Shown here one piece after another: positions 1-12,050 of a DNA stretch of 64,000 nucleotides. How positions within the stretch are numbered: position 1 is the stretch's first letter; the number at the start of each line of letters is the position of its first letter. A model generated the notes under the pieces. It saw nothing but the letters and a program-made list of their open reading frames with translations. It ran no database searches and had not been told where the DNA came from. The stretch is taken from NCBI GenBank assembly GCA_965649825.1, contig OZ287703.1:620001-684000 (forward strand), in the 5' to 3' direction. This stretch comes from Penicillus capitatus (Eukaryota; Chlorophyta). Position numbers and translations under genes: made by a program.

Positions 1-2
1 TC

Positions 3-3000
3 AGTCAATTTGGAGGCAGCCTCAATGGCCGTGGAAATGCCTCGTTTTGGCTTCGAAATGTCACGATAACTGGCTGCCGCGCTAACGAAGGAGGCGCGAT
101 CGCTCTGGATGCTGCATCTGCTGCCACCGTCATCAACTCCACTTTTCTCAGAAACCATGCCAATAGCCGAGGAGGCGCCATTCTCGCTACAACCGCAACT
201 TTAGTCGGTATTCGGATTCTCTTTTCCGGAAACGAGGCCACCAATGGTGGCGGCGTACACTGTGATCAAAGAAGTCGGGTCGAAATCCGACATTCGGACT
301 TTCAAGATAACAGTGCCGAGAACGGAGGTGCCATGCACATCAGCCACTCTGTTACTGGAACATTTGCCAACATATCGTTCTATCAGAATGCAGCTTCATA
401 TTCTGGTGGTGTTGCACACGTTGCTGGATCGACGGTACATTTCACAAATTGCAGGATGAATGGAAATAGAGCAAGCTCGGGAGGTGGCTTCAGCACGTTT
501 GTCGCAAATCTAAACATAAGCCACTCTTCATTTGTTAATGGCACTGCTAGTGAGAATGGGGGGTTCTTGGCAGCACTGGGTCCTCCTATGGTTGCCCTAT
601 ACAACGTGACATTGACGAACGCACGTGCGAAAAATGGAGGCGCGATTTATGTTTTCAGATCGACCATCACAGCAGAGCATGTCAGTTTTTCAGAATGCAC
701 AGCCAGCTCGTCTGGCGGCGCCGTTTTCAGTCCAGCGGAGTCCACCGTTGTTTGCAACGACTGTCTTTTTGTCAACAACTCAGCTGGACTGAGAGGTGGT
801 GCTGTCTCGATGTATTCCCTTGGTGTTCGACCCATCGTTCTCCAACTCGATCAGAATGTGTTCCGACACAATACAGCCGGATTGGGAGGTGTGGTTATCT
901 GTCAGCCACTGACAACATCTATCTGTTCAATCTGCCTGCATCTAGGTGGACTGATTCTCCTGAACGATCCTAATCAGACCAACTGTGCAAATAACTCGAC
1001 CAACAACTGCTCCCTTGCCGTGATCACGGGGACGACCTTCCAGCACAATGAAGCTACAGTAGCCGGAGGCGGTCTGATGACTTCAGACATCCGAACCATT
1101 CGATTGAGTTGCGCATCTGCCGAGAGGGAAGACAGAAATCAACTCTACACGAGAGAAGAGCTTTTGGCCTTGAACCTCTTGCAATCACTGGACGATATTT
1201 GTGAGACTTGGTCCGGCAACATTGCTGGGAGATATGCCCCTGATGCAGGAACCTTTGTCGTTCAAGTCAAGGAGACTATCGTTTTTGATAACGGAACCGA
1301 GATCGAGATTGCCAATGGCGATTCATACCGTGTGATGGACCATGCTAGCGGAACACCGCTGCCAATTATTCATTTTGAGGCTATGGACGGATTGGGCCAA
1401 GGACCTGCAGTCGGATGGGACATCAAAGAGGTCACGACCACAGCATCTTCTCCAGATGGTTTGTTTGATGGACAAATGAACACTCTCCTGGAATCCGATT
1501 TTGCAAATCTCACCATCATTCCATTTGCATTGCCTGGCGAGTACACGGTTCTCATCGAGATCAACGGGATAGATTTGGGGATCTTTGAGATCACAGTGTA
1601 TGTGCGTGAGTGTTTCATGGGTGAAGTGCGTTCTGCGAATGGCGCTTTTTGCGAGCCCTGCAGTGCAGCGACCTTCAGTTTCCTTCCAGAGGAGAACTTC
1701 GAATGCCATCCGTGTCCAGACAATGGGAACTGTGAATCAAAGGTAATATTACCAAAACAAGGATGCTGGCACCAAATCCCATGTTCCGAGCACATCCAGC
1801 GATGCCTGACACCCAAAGCATGCGAGTCCAAAGATCGAGACCAGAAACTGAGGAAGAAAACGGAAGATGTGAGGATTTGCGACTTCGATGAGCAGTACAT
1901 CAAGAACTACGCCGAAGCACAGTGCCGAGAGGTGAGACAGCAGAATGTTTTATCCGGATCTATTCCTCAAGACGTGTCTTGACAGGGACACCAGGGGCCT
2001 CTGTGCGGATCTTGCAAGGAATCTTACGGGAGGTCGCATTCCTTTCTCTGCGAAGAGTGCTTCTCTGATATGGGCAATGTCGTCCTGGTCTGTCTGTCTT
2101 TTCTCGTCCTGCTGGTTCTATCAGCCATCGCCATCCGCAGCAATTTGATTTCGTCCACCTCCTTATCACAGCAGCCTCAGGATTCAACAACACCAGCAGC
2201 TTCATCCAACAGTCATTCAGCTCCGTCCAGCAGGGCTGGTACAGGGATGAGATTATCGCAACATGTTCCAGATGAAGAAATTGGATCTGATAACAGTCAG
2301 AACGCAAATCCTGCTCAGAGTCACGATGCCGAGCTTGCAAAGTGGAAGGCAGTCGAGTTGTTCAAAGTGCAGATTGTCCGTATCCTTCTTCCGTCCTAAC
2401 CATTCTGAGTGTTCTGCAGATTGCAGTGAACTTTGTGCAGGTCACGGCCATAGCTGTCGCTGTCGATGCGCAGTGGACATTCGCTTTAGTGGCGCTCTTC
2501 CAGACTGCAGGTAAAGAGTAATTCTGTCAGTCCTTAAAAAAGAGTCTCCTTCTTGCAGAGTTTGTTAGTGCAGTCACATCTGAGGCAGTGAATCGATCTG
2601 TCGACTGTCTCATCCCGTTAGGCGCCTCCATGCAGCGCTCCATCGCCAGTACACTGGTGGATATATTGCAGCCACTTGCATGCATTCTTGTCTTCGTCGT
2701 TTTCTGGCTAGCGGTCAAAATCGGACGGAGCAAGCCATGGGTGTACTTGCTGAAGAAATGTATTCTCAGTGCCCTTGTCGTCCTCTACATCAGCTATATC
2801 TCCATCACCAAAACACTCGTCAACATCCTCAACTGCGTCAAAGTCCATGATTCGACGACAGTTGGAATCGATGAGACAACAGACTACTGGATACTGGATA
2901 CCGCTGTCATCTGCAACGAAGGATCTCATGCGATTCTAGCAGGACTTCTGGCTTGGCCATTCCTCGTCATCTTCACGTTCGGATTCCCTCCGGCGATCGC

Positions 3001-3613
3001 TTACCTCATCATCGTTAAGGTCGCAGAAGACTACAAGGATGGCTGGATCTATGACATTGCTGGTTTCGTCTATCGATCCTACAGTAAGAAGTACATCTTC
3101 TGGGAATCTGTGATCATGTTTAGGAAAGCCGTTCTCGCTGTCGTGGTTGTCCTCTCATACAGATTGGGTGTCAATATCCAGGCTGTGCTGGCCTCCTTTG
3201 TTTTGATCATGGCACTTTACTTTCAAACGAAGTGCCGACCTTACCGCAAGGAGTTTGATTGCCTCAACGACACAGAAAGTCTTTCTATTCTGTTCTCTTC
3301 CGTCACCTTTGTCTGCAGTACCTTCTTTGCTGATGATCGTGTTTCTCGTGGTGTCCGAGTCTTGTTGAGCGTTTTCCTGTGTTTCGCAAACATTCTGCTC
3401 TTTCTCTACCTACTGGCTCTTTTTGCTGTCTTTGCAGCGGAGTACCTAAGAATGGTACTCGTCAAAAAAGGAATTCATCACTCTCCGACACACGGCACCT
3501 TTCGCATCCTCAATGCCTATTTTATCAATTACCTGTTCACTGATGTGAAAGATGCCATGGTGAAATGGGTGAATCATGGCAAATCTCGTCGCTATTGCCG
3601 TTCTGAAGTCTAG
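3..3613 (+). CDS. beta-helix (PMP-repeat) surface protein with multi-pass membrane tail, 5' truncated
   Basis: The frame is open from the window edge, so the true start lies upstream. The N-terminal part is a series of GGAI/GGAV plus FxxN-type repeats (to about 900), as in Chlamydia-type polymorphic-membrane-protein repeats that form a parallel beta-helix. A Cys-rich segment follows (CxxC, GNC, and GHQGPLCGSC read across the first intron). The C-terminal region (from about 2070) has a single hydrophobic helix, then several membrane segments from 2588 to the stop. Introns: 1932-1985, about 2377-2418 (donor uncertain) and 2511-2558. The architecture suggests a large extracellular adhesion or sensing domain anchored by a polytopic membrane region. 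Such proteins occur as families in protists; ligand and role are unknown. The stop at 3611-3613 is clear. Confidence 0.8.
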
Positions 3614-4151
3614 AGCTGGATTTTGCTTTTCTTCATCCGTTACCATTCCGTACAGTTGAGTCTTGGAACAGATGTCCTTTCATGTGTGAACGACATTTTG
3701 TAAATAATCTCTACAGAACAGCTTCATGTTTACGACATCGTTTGAACTTTGTTTTTTCCGTGACTGAGAGAAGATCGACAAAGACAAGCCATGCTTCAAA
3801 CGTCTTCTATGGTGAGCAGATGTGCCAGAGTGCTCGCCTTCTTAATGACTGGATCTGTCAAACATTGCGAAGTTCACGAGATCGTGGCCATTTCGAAAAA
3901 CGCGAAACGTGCCCTGAAGATCACGTATCTTCAGCCAGAGCCGCAAAATTCAAGCAACATCCGTCCTCCCTCAAAGACGCAATGGACAATTTCTCTGCCA
4001 GAGTTGAATCATGCACATTGCTGTTGCCGTCATCGCTGTGTTTCTGAGAACCGCCTTCGCAGAAGTGTGCAGTGACAGAACGCTTTATTTAATGAACAGC
4101 ATTCGAAGCATTACGCCCGTCATTCGGCCCCACGTGTGCGATCATCGCAAC
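3614..4151. other. intergenic, no gene seen
   Basis: About 540 bp between two plus-strand genes. It contains short open frames without family resemblance or splice-consistent extensions. It should hold the 3' UTR of the surface-protein gene and the PP5 promoter. I see no tRNA, repeat or conserved element. Confidence 0.6.
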
Positions 4152-6182
4152 ATGGCGTCTTCGGCGGAGAATGGTGACACAGAGAACAGCATCTCGCCCA
4201 AAGGAAATAAAGAGGCCGAGGAAGCGAAGACCAAAGCCAACGAGTTTTTCAAAGGTCGCTTCTGCACAGAACTCAACGCACAGACGCTGTTTGTTTGTGC
4301 AAAGAGAAGCAGTACACGGAAGCTATCACCTGGTATGACCGAGCTATTGAATTGGATGATACGAAGGCGATCTATTACGCGAATCGTGCTTTCGCGCATA
4401 TAAGAATGGAGAAACTGGGAGCAGCCATCACAGATGCTACCAAAGCCATCGAGCTCGACCCAAATTACGTGAAGGTATCGTCCCACACATCTCTGCCCAC
4501 CAGACCAAAGCTATAGGGCTACTATCGTCGTGGGGATGCTCAATTTGCTCTCGGTCGCTTTAAAGAAGCGCGGGCAGACCTTAAGAAAGTAAAGACGTCA
4601 TGACAAGGGCTTCCTGTAGAGAGCACCTCTCTTTTCAGGCTGCACAAGTGGCCCCCAGAGATCCAGATCTGCGAAGGAAATTGGCTCTGTGTGAAAAGGC
4701 CTATCGAACACAGCTTTTCGAACAGGCCTTATCGACCGATGTCTCTCGCCTTTGCAGACATGCACCCTCGATCCTGTCTGTTTCTTCAGGATACACCCAC
4801 GAGGTCGGTATCAGAGACGATCGTTTTGGAAGAGGTGAAAGTGGAGGAATCTTACAAAGGACCTCAGATGCATCGTGAGATCTCTTCGGCCTTGCATATC
4901 TGAGGCGTGATGTGACAGTTGTGGATGGAGCTTATGTACTGACCCTTGAATTTGTGCAAGAGATGATGCAAGAGTTCAAAGAACAACGCGTCATTCACAA
5001 ACGCTTTGCCTTTGAAATAATACTGAAGGCAAAACGTCACATCATCGCATTCTGTTTTCACAGTCCCGATGCGCATTCTAGGCTCAGAGCATCTTCAAGA
5101 GCTATCCCAGTCTCGTACATGTGGATGTCCCAGCAGATGAACATTTCACTGTATGCGGAGACGTCCATGGGCAGTACTACGATTTATTGAATATCTTTGA
5201 ACTGAATGGCCCGCCCTCTGACAACAATCCTTATCTCTTTAACGGTCTCTCCACTGCTGAAAGGACAAGAGTGATGGTGGATGGCGTAGGAGATTTTGTG
5301 GATCGTGGATCATTCTCTGTTGAAGTCATTATTACATTATTGGCATTCAAGGTCCTATACCCTGATTACATGCACTTAACTCGAGGGAATCATGAAACGA
5401 CATCCATGAATAAAATCTACGGATTTGAAGGAGAGGTGCCATCGAGGCAGGATATCCTTGCACACACGCATGCCATGCCCTTCAGGTCAAGCACAAGTAC
5501 AGTACCATGATGGTGGACGTTTTCCGAGAGACATTCTGTTACATGCCACTGGCCTACGTTTTGAAGCAAAAGGTGATCGCCCTCTCTCTCCTCCCTTCAG
5601 AAGTGGTCTCCCGCTATAGGTTTTGATCTTACATGGGGGGCTGTTTAGCGAAGATGGAGTGAAACTTTCAGAAATTGAATCGATTAACCGAAACCGAGAG
5701 CCACCGGATTCAGGTCTTATGTGCGAGATTCTCTGGAGTGATCCTCATCCTCTATCCGGTCGACGGCCAAGTCAGCGGGGGGTCGGCATCGCCTTCGGTA
5801 CCTTCATCTCAACACCTATGCCTCAAGGCATCCATAGACGTTCGTACGTTCTCTAGGCCCAGATGTCTCCAAGGCATTCTTGGATGACAATAATTTGGAC
5901 CTCCTTGTCCGCAGCCACGAAGTGAAGAATCAAGGATACGAGGTGACCCACGAAGGACGCGTCATTACGGTGTTTAGTGCCCCGAATTACTGCGATTCCA
6001 TGGGAAACAAAGTGAGAACCTGCTGTTCAATGGTCATACCGTGTTCACTCATGGCGACGCAGGGTGCGTTCGTGCGTTTCGACGGGTCCGATATGGTTCC
6101 GAAGTTTACGCAGTTTCGTGCCGTGACCCATCCGGACGTTCGACCAATGGCTTACGCCAATTCCTTCCTCTTTGGAATGTGA
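4152..6182 (+). CDS. PPP5C: serine/threonine protein phosphatase 5 (TPR-PP5)
   Basis: Twelve exons give 494 aa, close to human PP5 (499). TPR repeats at the N-terminus ([15 protein letters not shown], then [15 protein letters not shown]) normally bind Hsp90. The metallophosphatase core carries CGDVHGQ, GDFVDRG, RGNHE, ILHGGLF, RSHEVK and SAPNYCD, which hold the metal-ligand and catalytic His/Asp residues. The C-terminus ([12 protein letters not shown]) resembles the autoinhibitory end of PP5. Introns: 4255-4304, 4475-4516, 4589-4638, 4741-4789, 4875-4918, 5029-5087 (GC donor), 5245-5289, 5436-5485, 5573-5619, 5798-5856, 6012-6062. The coding length is divisible by three only with this structure. 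The start ATG opens directly onto the TPR domain. Expected role: co-chaperone phosphatase in cytosol and nucleus. Confidence 0.93.
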
Positions 6183-6325
6183 CTTCCAAACTGTGTTAAA
6201 TTGGCCGTTCGCTGTCGTCAGCATCGCCACCGTACGGCGCGGTATCTGTTCGTTCGTCTGTTGTCGAACAATTACACCTTCGAGCATCGGCCATCCTCTC
6301 ACGAGGGTGAGGCCGTTCGGCAGTC

Positions 6326-6790
6326 ATGCCGTATATTCGGCGCGATGGTACGTCCTATACTCTGCAGCTATACGATATGCCGCGGAGATTCGAAGGGCAT
6401 CGAATGGTCAAAGGGGTACGGTTCTGTTCTAGGGACCATTTCCAACGAGCGCAGTCCATGGCGGCGCTTTGTCGATTTTCTGCGAGCTATTTGGACGACC
6501 ATCTACCTCTTGTACGCAAGCATTGCATCTCCCATCGCTCAAGGATCATCTGATGCAGCCTCATGACACTCATCTCAATGGACACTAGCAAGAAGCATTC
6601 ATCCAGAGGACGCTACGGTGGCGGCGGTGGTGATTCTCCACGCGGTGGCGGCGGTGGCGGCGGCCGAGGGCGTGTTGCCGGAATGGGCAGCATCCGCCCC
6701 ACACCAGGTACAGCAGACAACGGCATTGCACGGTACATGACCTTATCTACAGGGGCAGGTGCATGTGGCGGCGGCGGGTGATCCAGGTAG
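6326..6790 (+). CDS. SELENOK: selenoprotein K (UGA read as selenocysteine)
   Basis: Four exons (6326-6347, 6433-6511, 6589-6707, 6753-6790) encode 85 residues. Order: MPYIRRDG, SPWRRFVDF, one hydrophobic helix (LRAIWTTIYLF), a KK-start Gly-rich basic stretch, and a tail reading CGGGG-UGA-SR-stop. This is the SelK layout: an ER tail with a short luminal N-terminus, SPWR motif, single transmembrane helix, Gly/Arg-rich cytosolic tail, and selenocysteine three residues from the end within a GG-U context. TGA lies at 6779-6781 and the terminal TAG at 6788-6790. Introns 6348-6432, 6512-6588 and 6708-6752 are GT-AG and keep the frame. SelK acts in ER-associated degradation and as a palmitoylation cofactor. 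A SECIS element is required in the 3' UTR; I found no convincing one by eye. Confidence 0.85.
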
Positions 6791-8294
6791 GCATCTGAGC
6801 ATGTCTTTGAGACAAGCCAGGTGCCAGAGAAGATCGAAGGACACTTTCTAAATATCCAACACAAATGAAGGCAGTTTATGAAGGAACGGCGCGTGCCGTC
6901 ATTCCCGATGTCTTCCTGCCAAACCATTCGTGTTGCAAAGCCGAGATACTTGTGTATTTCACAACCAAGTACAAACTGATATACACTGTACGGATGCATC
7001 TTTCGTACTTCTCCCGACGGAAACATCAGCAAGGTGCTAACGGCCGATCTGTTGGCTCCGAACGATGTGCGTGTGTCCGGTTAGCGATCTTTGATTGGAG
7101 GATGCACCGACGGTGCCCACGGAGAACCGTTCTGTGCTATCCGTCGACGAGGTCGATGACATCATCTGTCCTTTTTTCGCGCAGAACAGTACAGCCTTAA
7201 GTAATTTATGCAGTTCTGCATTTTGTCCTTCGTTCTACGTTTCCTTGGCTTTGGGTCATGACCCATTGCCAGTCCCCCGTATTGAATTCCGTCCCCTCCG
7301 TCTAATTTCCCCCCGACTGGAAACAACCCGTGCGGCGCTTGGTCTCGGGTTAGACCTGCGTCTGTGTTCGGTTGTTGGGTTCGGTCGGGCACCATCCCTA
7401 CCGTCCATTCCGAATACGTTCCCAGCGAAGCAGAAGCGCAACGACAGCAGTGGAGAAACAGTCCTGCCGTGCTTTTACTTGTGAATCTAAGATCGCGGTG
7501 GCGACGCCGCTTTGAAAGATGCGCATTGGAAGCCTTGTACAGGACTTCCACAACAACCCTACTCCCAAGTACGGCCCTGACAAAGCACCTGCCGTTTCTT
7601 ACGTTTCTACGTCTGCTTAGTTCGAGCTGTTGGTACGCTTCGCGCCTCACTGTCGTTGAGGGAATGGCGGCACGAACCGACGTACATCCCCTGAACATTC
7701 CTACGCTCCCTATGCTGACGTCGGCATTGTTCTGTGCTCTGGCGATGTGCTAAATAAGCTCTGGATAGATATCACGACAGGCAGCATGACACTTTTCCTA
7801 AACGATCGATCTCCCAGAGGGCATCTCGCATGACTAGCGTGCAAGCGTCCCCTGTTTGACGACCAATCGTCTCACCGTAGCGGTTGGCGTGTATGTGACG
7901 CAAGATCTCAGTTTGTTAGCGAATTGAGGTTTTCTTAACTGCTTAGGCCCTCTAGTCACTAAAACCTAACACGTTTCCTTGGTCCCCGGGCTCCCATAGT
8001 TTAGTATCTAGTGAAATCGGCAGCGACGTGGTTTGTCGCGACTTTGTTAGTGATGAATCTTTTACACCTCCCATTCCGGCATCCTCCTTTCCTGTCCCCC
8101 CTAAGTCTTTTGATCATGCTTGACAGAACTCGAATCGTTGAGATTGGATACCAACTCTGTTGCCAGTTGGAAATCTGCTTCTTTGCTGTATACGGAGAAT
8201 TTGCACATCCACAAAAACACTCACGCAAAAACATCATCTTGTTGAGCACACAACGGCCGATGTTAAGTTAACCCCTTTCCCCTCAATTGTATGA
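6791..8294. other. 1.5 kb region, possible unidentified small plus-strand gene
   Basis: The first part should be the SelK 3' UTR. A hairpin can form at about 6878-6912 (GGAACGGC against GCCGTCATTCC) following an ATGA and preceding GATG, but its loop lacks the adenines of a SECIS. Between about 7095 and 7850 plus-strand segments look protein-like in separate frames: a 7095 frame starting MEDAPTVPTENRS, a 7530 frame with DFHNNPTPKYGPD, and a 7720-7830 frame with VGIVLCSGDVLNKLWID ending at a stop near 7832. I could not join them with credible splice sites and recognise no family. From 7850 to 8290 I see nothing. Confidence 0.3.
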
Positions 8295-10158
8295 TCATCG
8301 CCGCATCAAGGCATCGAGCGTGATGTACTTGGTCTCACTCTTTCGCTTCGTTGGTTTGTGTGACTTGCGATTCTTCTTTCGCGTCATCCGGACGGCCGAA
8401 GGAGAAGAAGAACGTCTAGGCGGTAATGTGTTCTCTTCGCGTTGCAGATCGACGGCTAGATGAAAATCACGATGCTCTTGCAGACATGTCTCGCAGCAGC
8501 ACACCATCTCACACCGATCGCAACGCCAGGCATCCGATCTACGCAGCATCCACAACTGCATCGATCAGACTGACAGTGTCATCTTTACGGTGGATCAGTT
8601 GGGTTTCGACAGCTGCATTGCTGAGTGAGAGAGGTGGATGGTTTAGCTAGTGCCATCTGACCCAAGAAATCCGTCAGCATGCTTTGACGCGTTTGGCCTT
8701 TTGTCTCGAAGCTCGACAGGCGAATGCCCATCAGCCGAAAAGGCGCATGAGACATGGTCGACTCCAGGAGAGGCAGGGATTGCGTGTAGATCTCTTTGGC
8801 CGATGCGACAAAGAATCCAAGGGTCGTTGCTCTTGTGTGAACCTCAAATGTCTGTGACTTGAGCTTCAGGGTGATCGTCTTGCCCCTTAGGTTTTCGTAC
8901 GCCAAGTGCCGGGCCAGATCCACGGAGAGCTCCTCCAACTGAAACGAACGTCGTGCGATCGATGATCATCGTCGCCGAGAGGTGCCTACCTTGTTTAAGA
9001 GATCGGGTTTGGAATGGGTGGCCCGAAAGGTGCGCTCGCAGCTCATGCCTTTTCGCCCGATCTCTCCCGGAGCAACGGGTTCGTGGTGCTGCGTTCGTCC
9101 GATGCCAATGCCAACACGTAGAAAAAACTCGAGACTCGATTCGGAGAACAGCGCAGCGATCCATCCACGTTTCTCCAACAAATCCGCACAGAACTCAACA
9201 CCCAATGCGGCCAATGTCTGTTCAGAGACGCGGCCAACTCCCGAGACCTTTCGGACAGGAAGCGTCTGGAGAAATGCCTCGATTTCTGTCGCATCTGGCG
9301 GAATCTCATATTGTCCGTTCGGCTTGTTCATGTCCGACGCAATCTTGGCCAGCATACAGTTTGGTGCAATGCCTACACTGCATGTGAGCTGTGTCTCCTC
9401 CTGCACCGCCCTTCGTAGCTCCTCTGCCACGGTGCCTGGTGTCAGCGTGTGCTGATGGACATAGTCGGTGATGTTGAGATAAGCTTCGTCGAGACTGCCC
9501 GCTTCAAAATCTGCATCGTACCGTCGAAAGATGTGCCGCGTTTGCTCACTCGCCGCTCTGTACTTTGCAAAATCATTAGGAACGAAGACGAGCTCGGGAC
9601 AGAGCTTCAATGCAATGAATCCAGGCATCGCGCTTCGGACTCCGTATTTACGCGCCTCGTAGTTTGCCGTCGAAATCATTGCCTTACTGCCCACAGCCAT
9701 CGGTCGACCACGCTACACAAAAAGAGTGAGAAAATAAAAATCTTTGCACAAAGTGTGAGACCAATGAAGGATCATGCCGTTCTTCGACTGCCGCAAAGAA
9801 AGCGTCCATATCCACATGCAACCAGACCTGGCTCAAATCCCTCTCGACTTTCAGCTTGGCAAGCCGCTCGTCCGCCTCCCTTGCTCACACAGTGCATACA
9901 TCTCGATCCTCCGCCACAGTACCTCGTGTGTTTAACCACGTCTTCGTCCGTCAGCTGATCGGCAGCCGCTTTCAGCTGATCGATACGTCGATCGAGTTGT
10001 CGCTGCTTTCGTTGTTCGTTTTTGAAATGCTCGGAGTCTTTGCTCATGTCGTAGATGGTCTTCTTGACGCGTTCTTTATCTACCTGAGCCATTCCTGCCT
10101 TCTCGTTTGTATAGACGCGGTCACACTTCTCCCACGCGTCGTCGGACTTCGCGGCCAT
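8295..10158 (-). CDS. POLK: DNA polymerase kappa (Y family, translesion)
   Basis: Five exons give 556 aa. A basic helical N-terminal clasp (GMAQVDKERVKKTIYDMSK) precedes the catalytic palm: HVDMDAFFAAVEE (first metal-binding Asp), GRPMAVGS, YGVRSAMPGF, SLDEAYLNIT (second Asp/Glu pair). These are followed by the helix-hairpin-helix KVSGVGRVSEQTLAALG and the little-finger domain (LRGKTITLKLK, HAPFRLMGIRLSSF). The C-terminus carries a zinc finger, CDRC then EHRDFHLAVDLQ, and ends in a basic tail. Introns: 9880-9922, 9713-9761, 8939-8989, 8539-8588. The clasp identifies kappa rather than the bacterial Pol IV form. It bypasses DNA lesions in the nucleus; the finger should bind ubiquitin, probably on PCNA. 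Start at the first ATG consistent with the clasp. Confidence 0.9.
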
Positions 10159-10276
10159 GGCTAACAAGAGACAGCACAACAGAAAACCTCAGAAGAAAAC
10201 GCTAGACGTCGTGTTCTAGATGTCCCATCGTATGTTCTTTGTCCGTATCTCAGTGCTCAACATAAAGAACGGCTCT

Positions 10277-12050
10277 CTACTTTAGTGCTTTCTGCACACA
10301 GTCTGTCAATTTCTTAAGCATATCGTCGACTGCTGCAGAACTGGTGGCCTCGGCGTAGATCCGCACGACGTCTTCTGTTCCCGATGGACGCACAAACGCA
10401 CGGCTCTTGGGATAGGCCGCTACGATCCCGTCCACCTCTTTCTGCAGATGCTCTGGCGCCGTGATCGAGGTCTCCGTAACAGCATCGGTCTTCAGTACGC
10501 TCTTGTTGGCGACGGGGACGTTGACGATCTTCGATGGCAAGGGATCATAGAGCTTCAGCCATTCCTCCAGAGGCCATTCACGAATTCTCAACACCGCCTC
10601 GACCATGAGGATATTGGCGATGCCATCGCCGACTGTCTGGTTGACGGTATCCATCAAAGCCAACAGTCCGAAGTTGCTGGGGTCCTCTGTTCTCTTCTCA
10701 TCTACCTAGAAAGCACGTCTCCCCTCGTTCGTCACTGACGGTCGAGTTGACGCACTTCGCGCAAGCACTTTGCCAAACGGGAGGAAAAGATGACAGAGCC
10801 ATGGCCGTTCGATTCATAAAAGACGCCGATATCGAATTTCTGAGCGGCGACGTAGAGATTCTTCACACCGGTAGGCACGATGACCACCTCGATGCCTTTC
10901 TCTTTGAGATGATTCACCACTGCTTGGTTGGAGTAAGCTGTCAGAACAACGCCGAGAGTGTACGTCTGTTGGTAGACGGTATTCATCGCGAGGAGCGATT
11001 GAACATGTAAGGCCGCGAGGGACGCGATGCGATCGCCGTCCAGAACGATCGTTGCGCCTTTGGCACGCGTAAAGTACACGACGCGATCGGCATCTCCATC
11101 GACACTGGCGCATCGTTGCCAGTCTTCAATGGTGTCGAAGTTCTTGGGCAATTTTTGCTCTTTCTGCACGTACTCTGCCCCACACTTGTCGTTCAGCGTT
11201 CCCTCTCCCGTATTGACAACTTTGAAGTGATATCCTTGTGGAATGGCTCCTGGACAGTTGCCCAGACGTTTGATCTTTTCGGCCGCCACCTAGATGGCGT
11301 GCGTGTTTCCTAGAAAGGGCACCGAGAGATAGACGTACGCCATCGGCACAGTCGACGGTCAGCACACCGTGGCGTCCATACGTACCACGAGCCATACGCA
11401 TAAACCCACCCGATAGGTACTTTACCCACTGAAACTCTCCACAGGCTTCGTTCTGATGTCGTCTCCACACACGATAGTGCACCTGCATCGCCTCGATATC
11501 GCCACCCCGCCGTCCTGAGACATCGGTGTACCTGAGGCGTCGTCTGGAGACCGGGTTCAAAAGCGATTTCGATCCGCAGAGCCTTAATGCCTTTTGTGGC
11601 GACGTCCAAGAGCGCCGGGGAGGAAGGACGGGTATCGTGCCCCACAAACACTTTGTAGGGTTCGGCATCGCGCTGAAAGAGTGCGATGTTTTCGCGTTGA
11701 CAGATGTCTTGGCAGACAGTGACAACGGACTCAGCGGATTCCGCTTGGCATATGCGTTCGGCATAATCTTCCCATTGCGAAGTCAAGAGTCCTCCATCGA
11801 AATCGACGAATTTGACGCCGTTGTCGCTGATGGGATTGTGCGAGGCGGTGATGATGAGACCGCAATCACTCTTCGATGCGTAGCAGCGCAGCGCGACGAC
11901 GATTCCGCAACGGAAGGCGACGCCTTGAAGCGTCTCTGCCGGTCCTCGAAATCCTGCCGTTCCGTAACGCGGACGCGGCGAGGACGCAAGCGGAAAACGC
12001 GGGGCGTGTTCGAGAACGGACGCAAAATCGGCAGACATATCGCTCGCCAT
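10277..12050 (-). CDS. PGM3: phosphoacetylglucosamine mutase
   Basis: Four exons (introns 11483-11531, 11290-11338, 10687-10739) give 540 aa, matching the human enzyme (542). It interconverts N-acetylglucosamine-6-phosphate and -1-phosphate in UDP-GlcNAc synthesis in the cytosol. Diagnostic segments: RYGTAGFRG near the N-terminus, ITASHNP (phosphoserine active-site loop), VGHDTRPSS, SVDGDADRVVYF (metal-binding DGDADR loop), FYESNGHG (sugar-binding loop) and RAFVRPSGTEDVVRIYAEA (phosphate-binding loop). The ATG at 12050 leads into the first conserved block; an upstream in-frame ATG at 12098 would add 16 residues. Confidence 0.93.

Noticed and set aside
6878-6912. Hairpin after the SelK stop as a SECIS
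   Set aside because: ATGA and GA are suitably placed, but the loop lacks the required adenines and the stem has a three-base bulge; not good enough to call.
7162-7698. 178-aa minus-strand open frame
   Set aside because: Arg/Ser-rich composition, no recognisable domain, and no splice-consistent neighbours; likely chance in GC-rich DNA.
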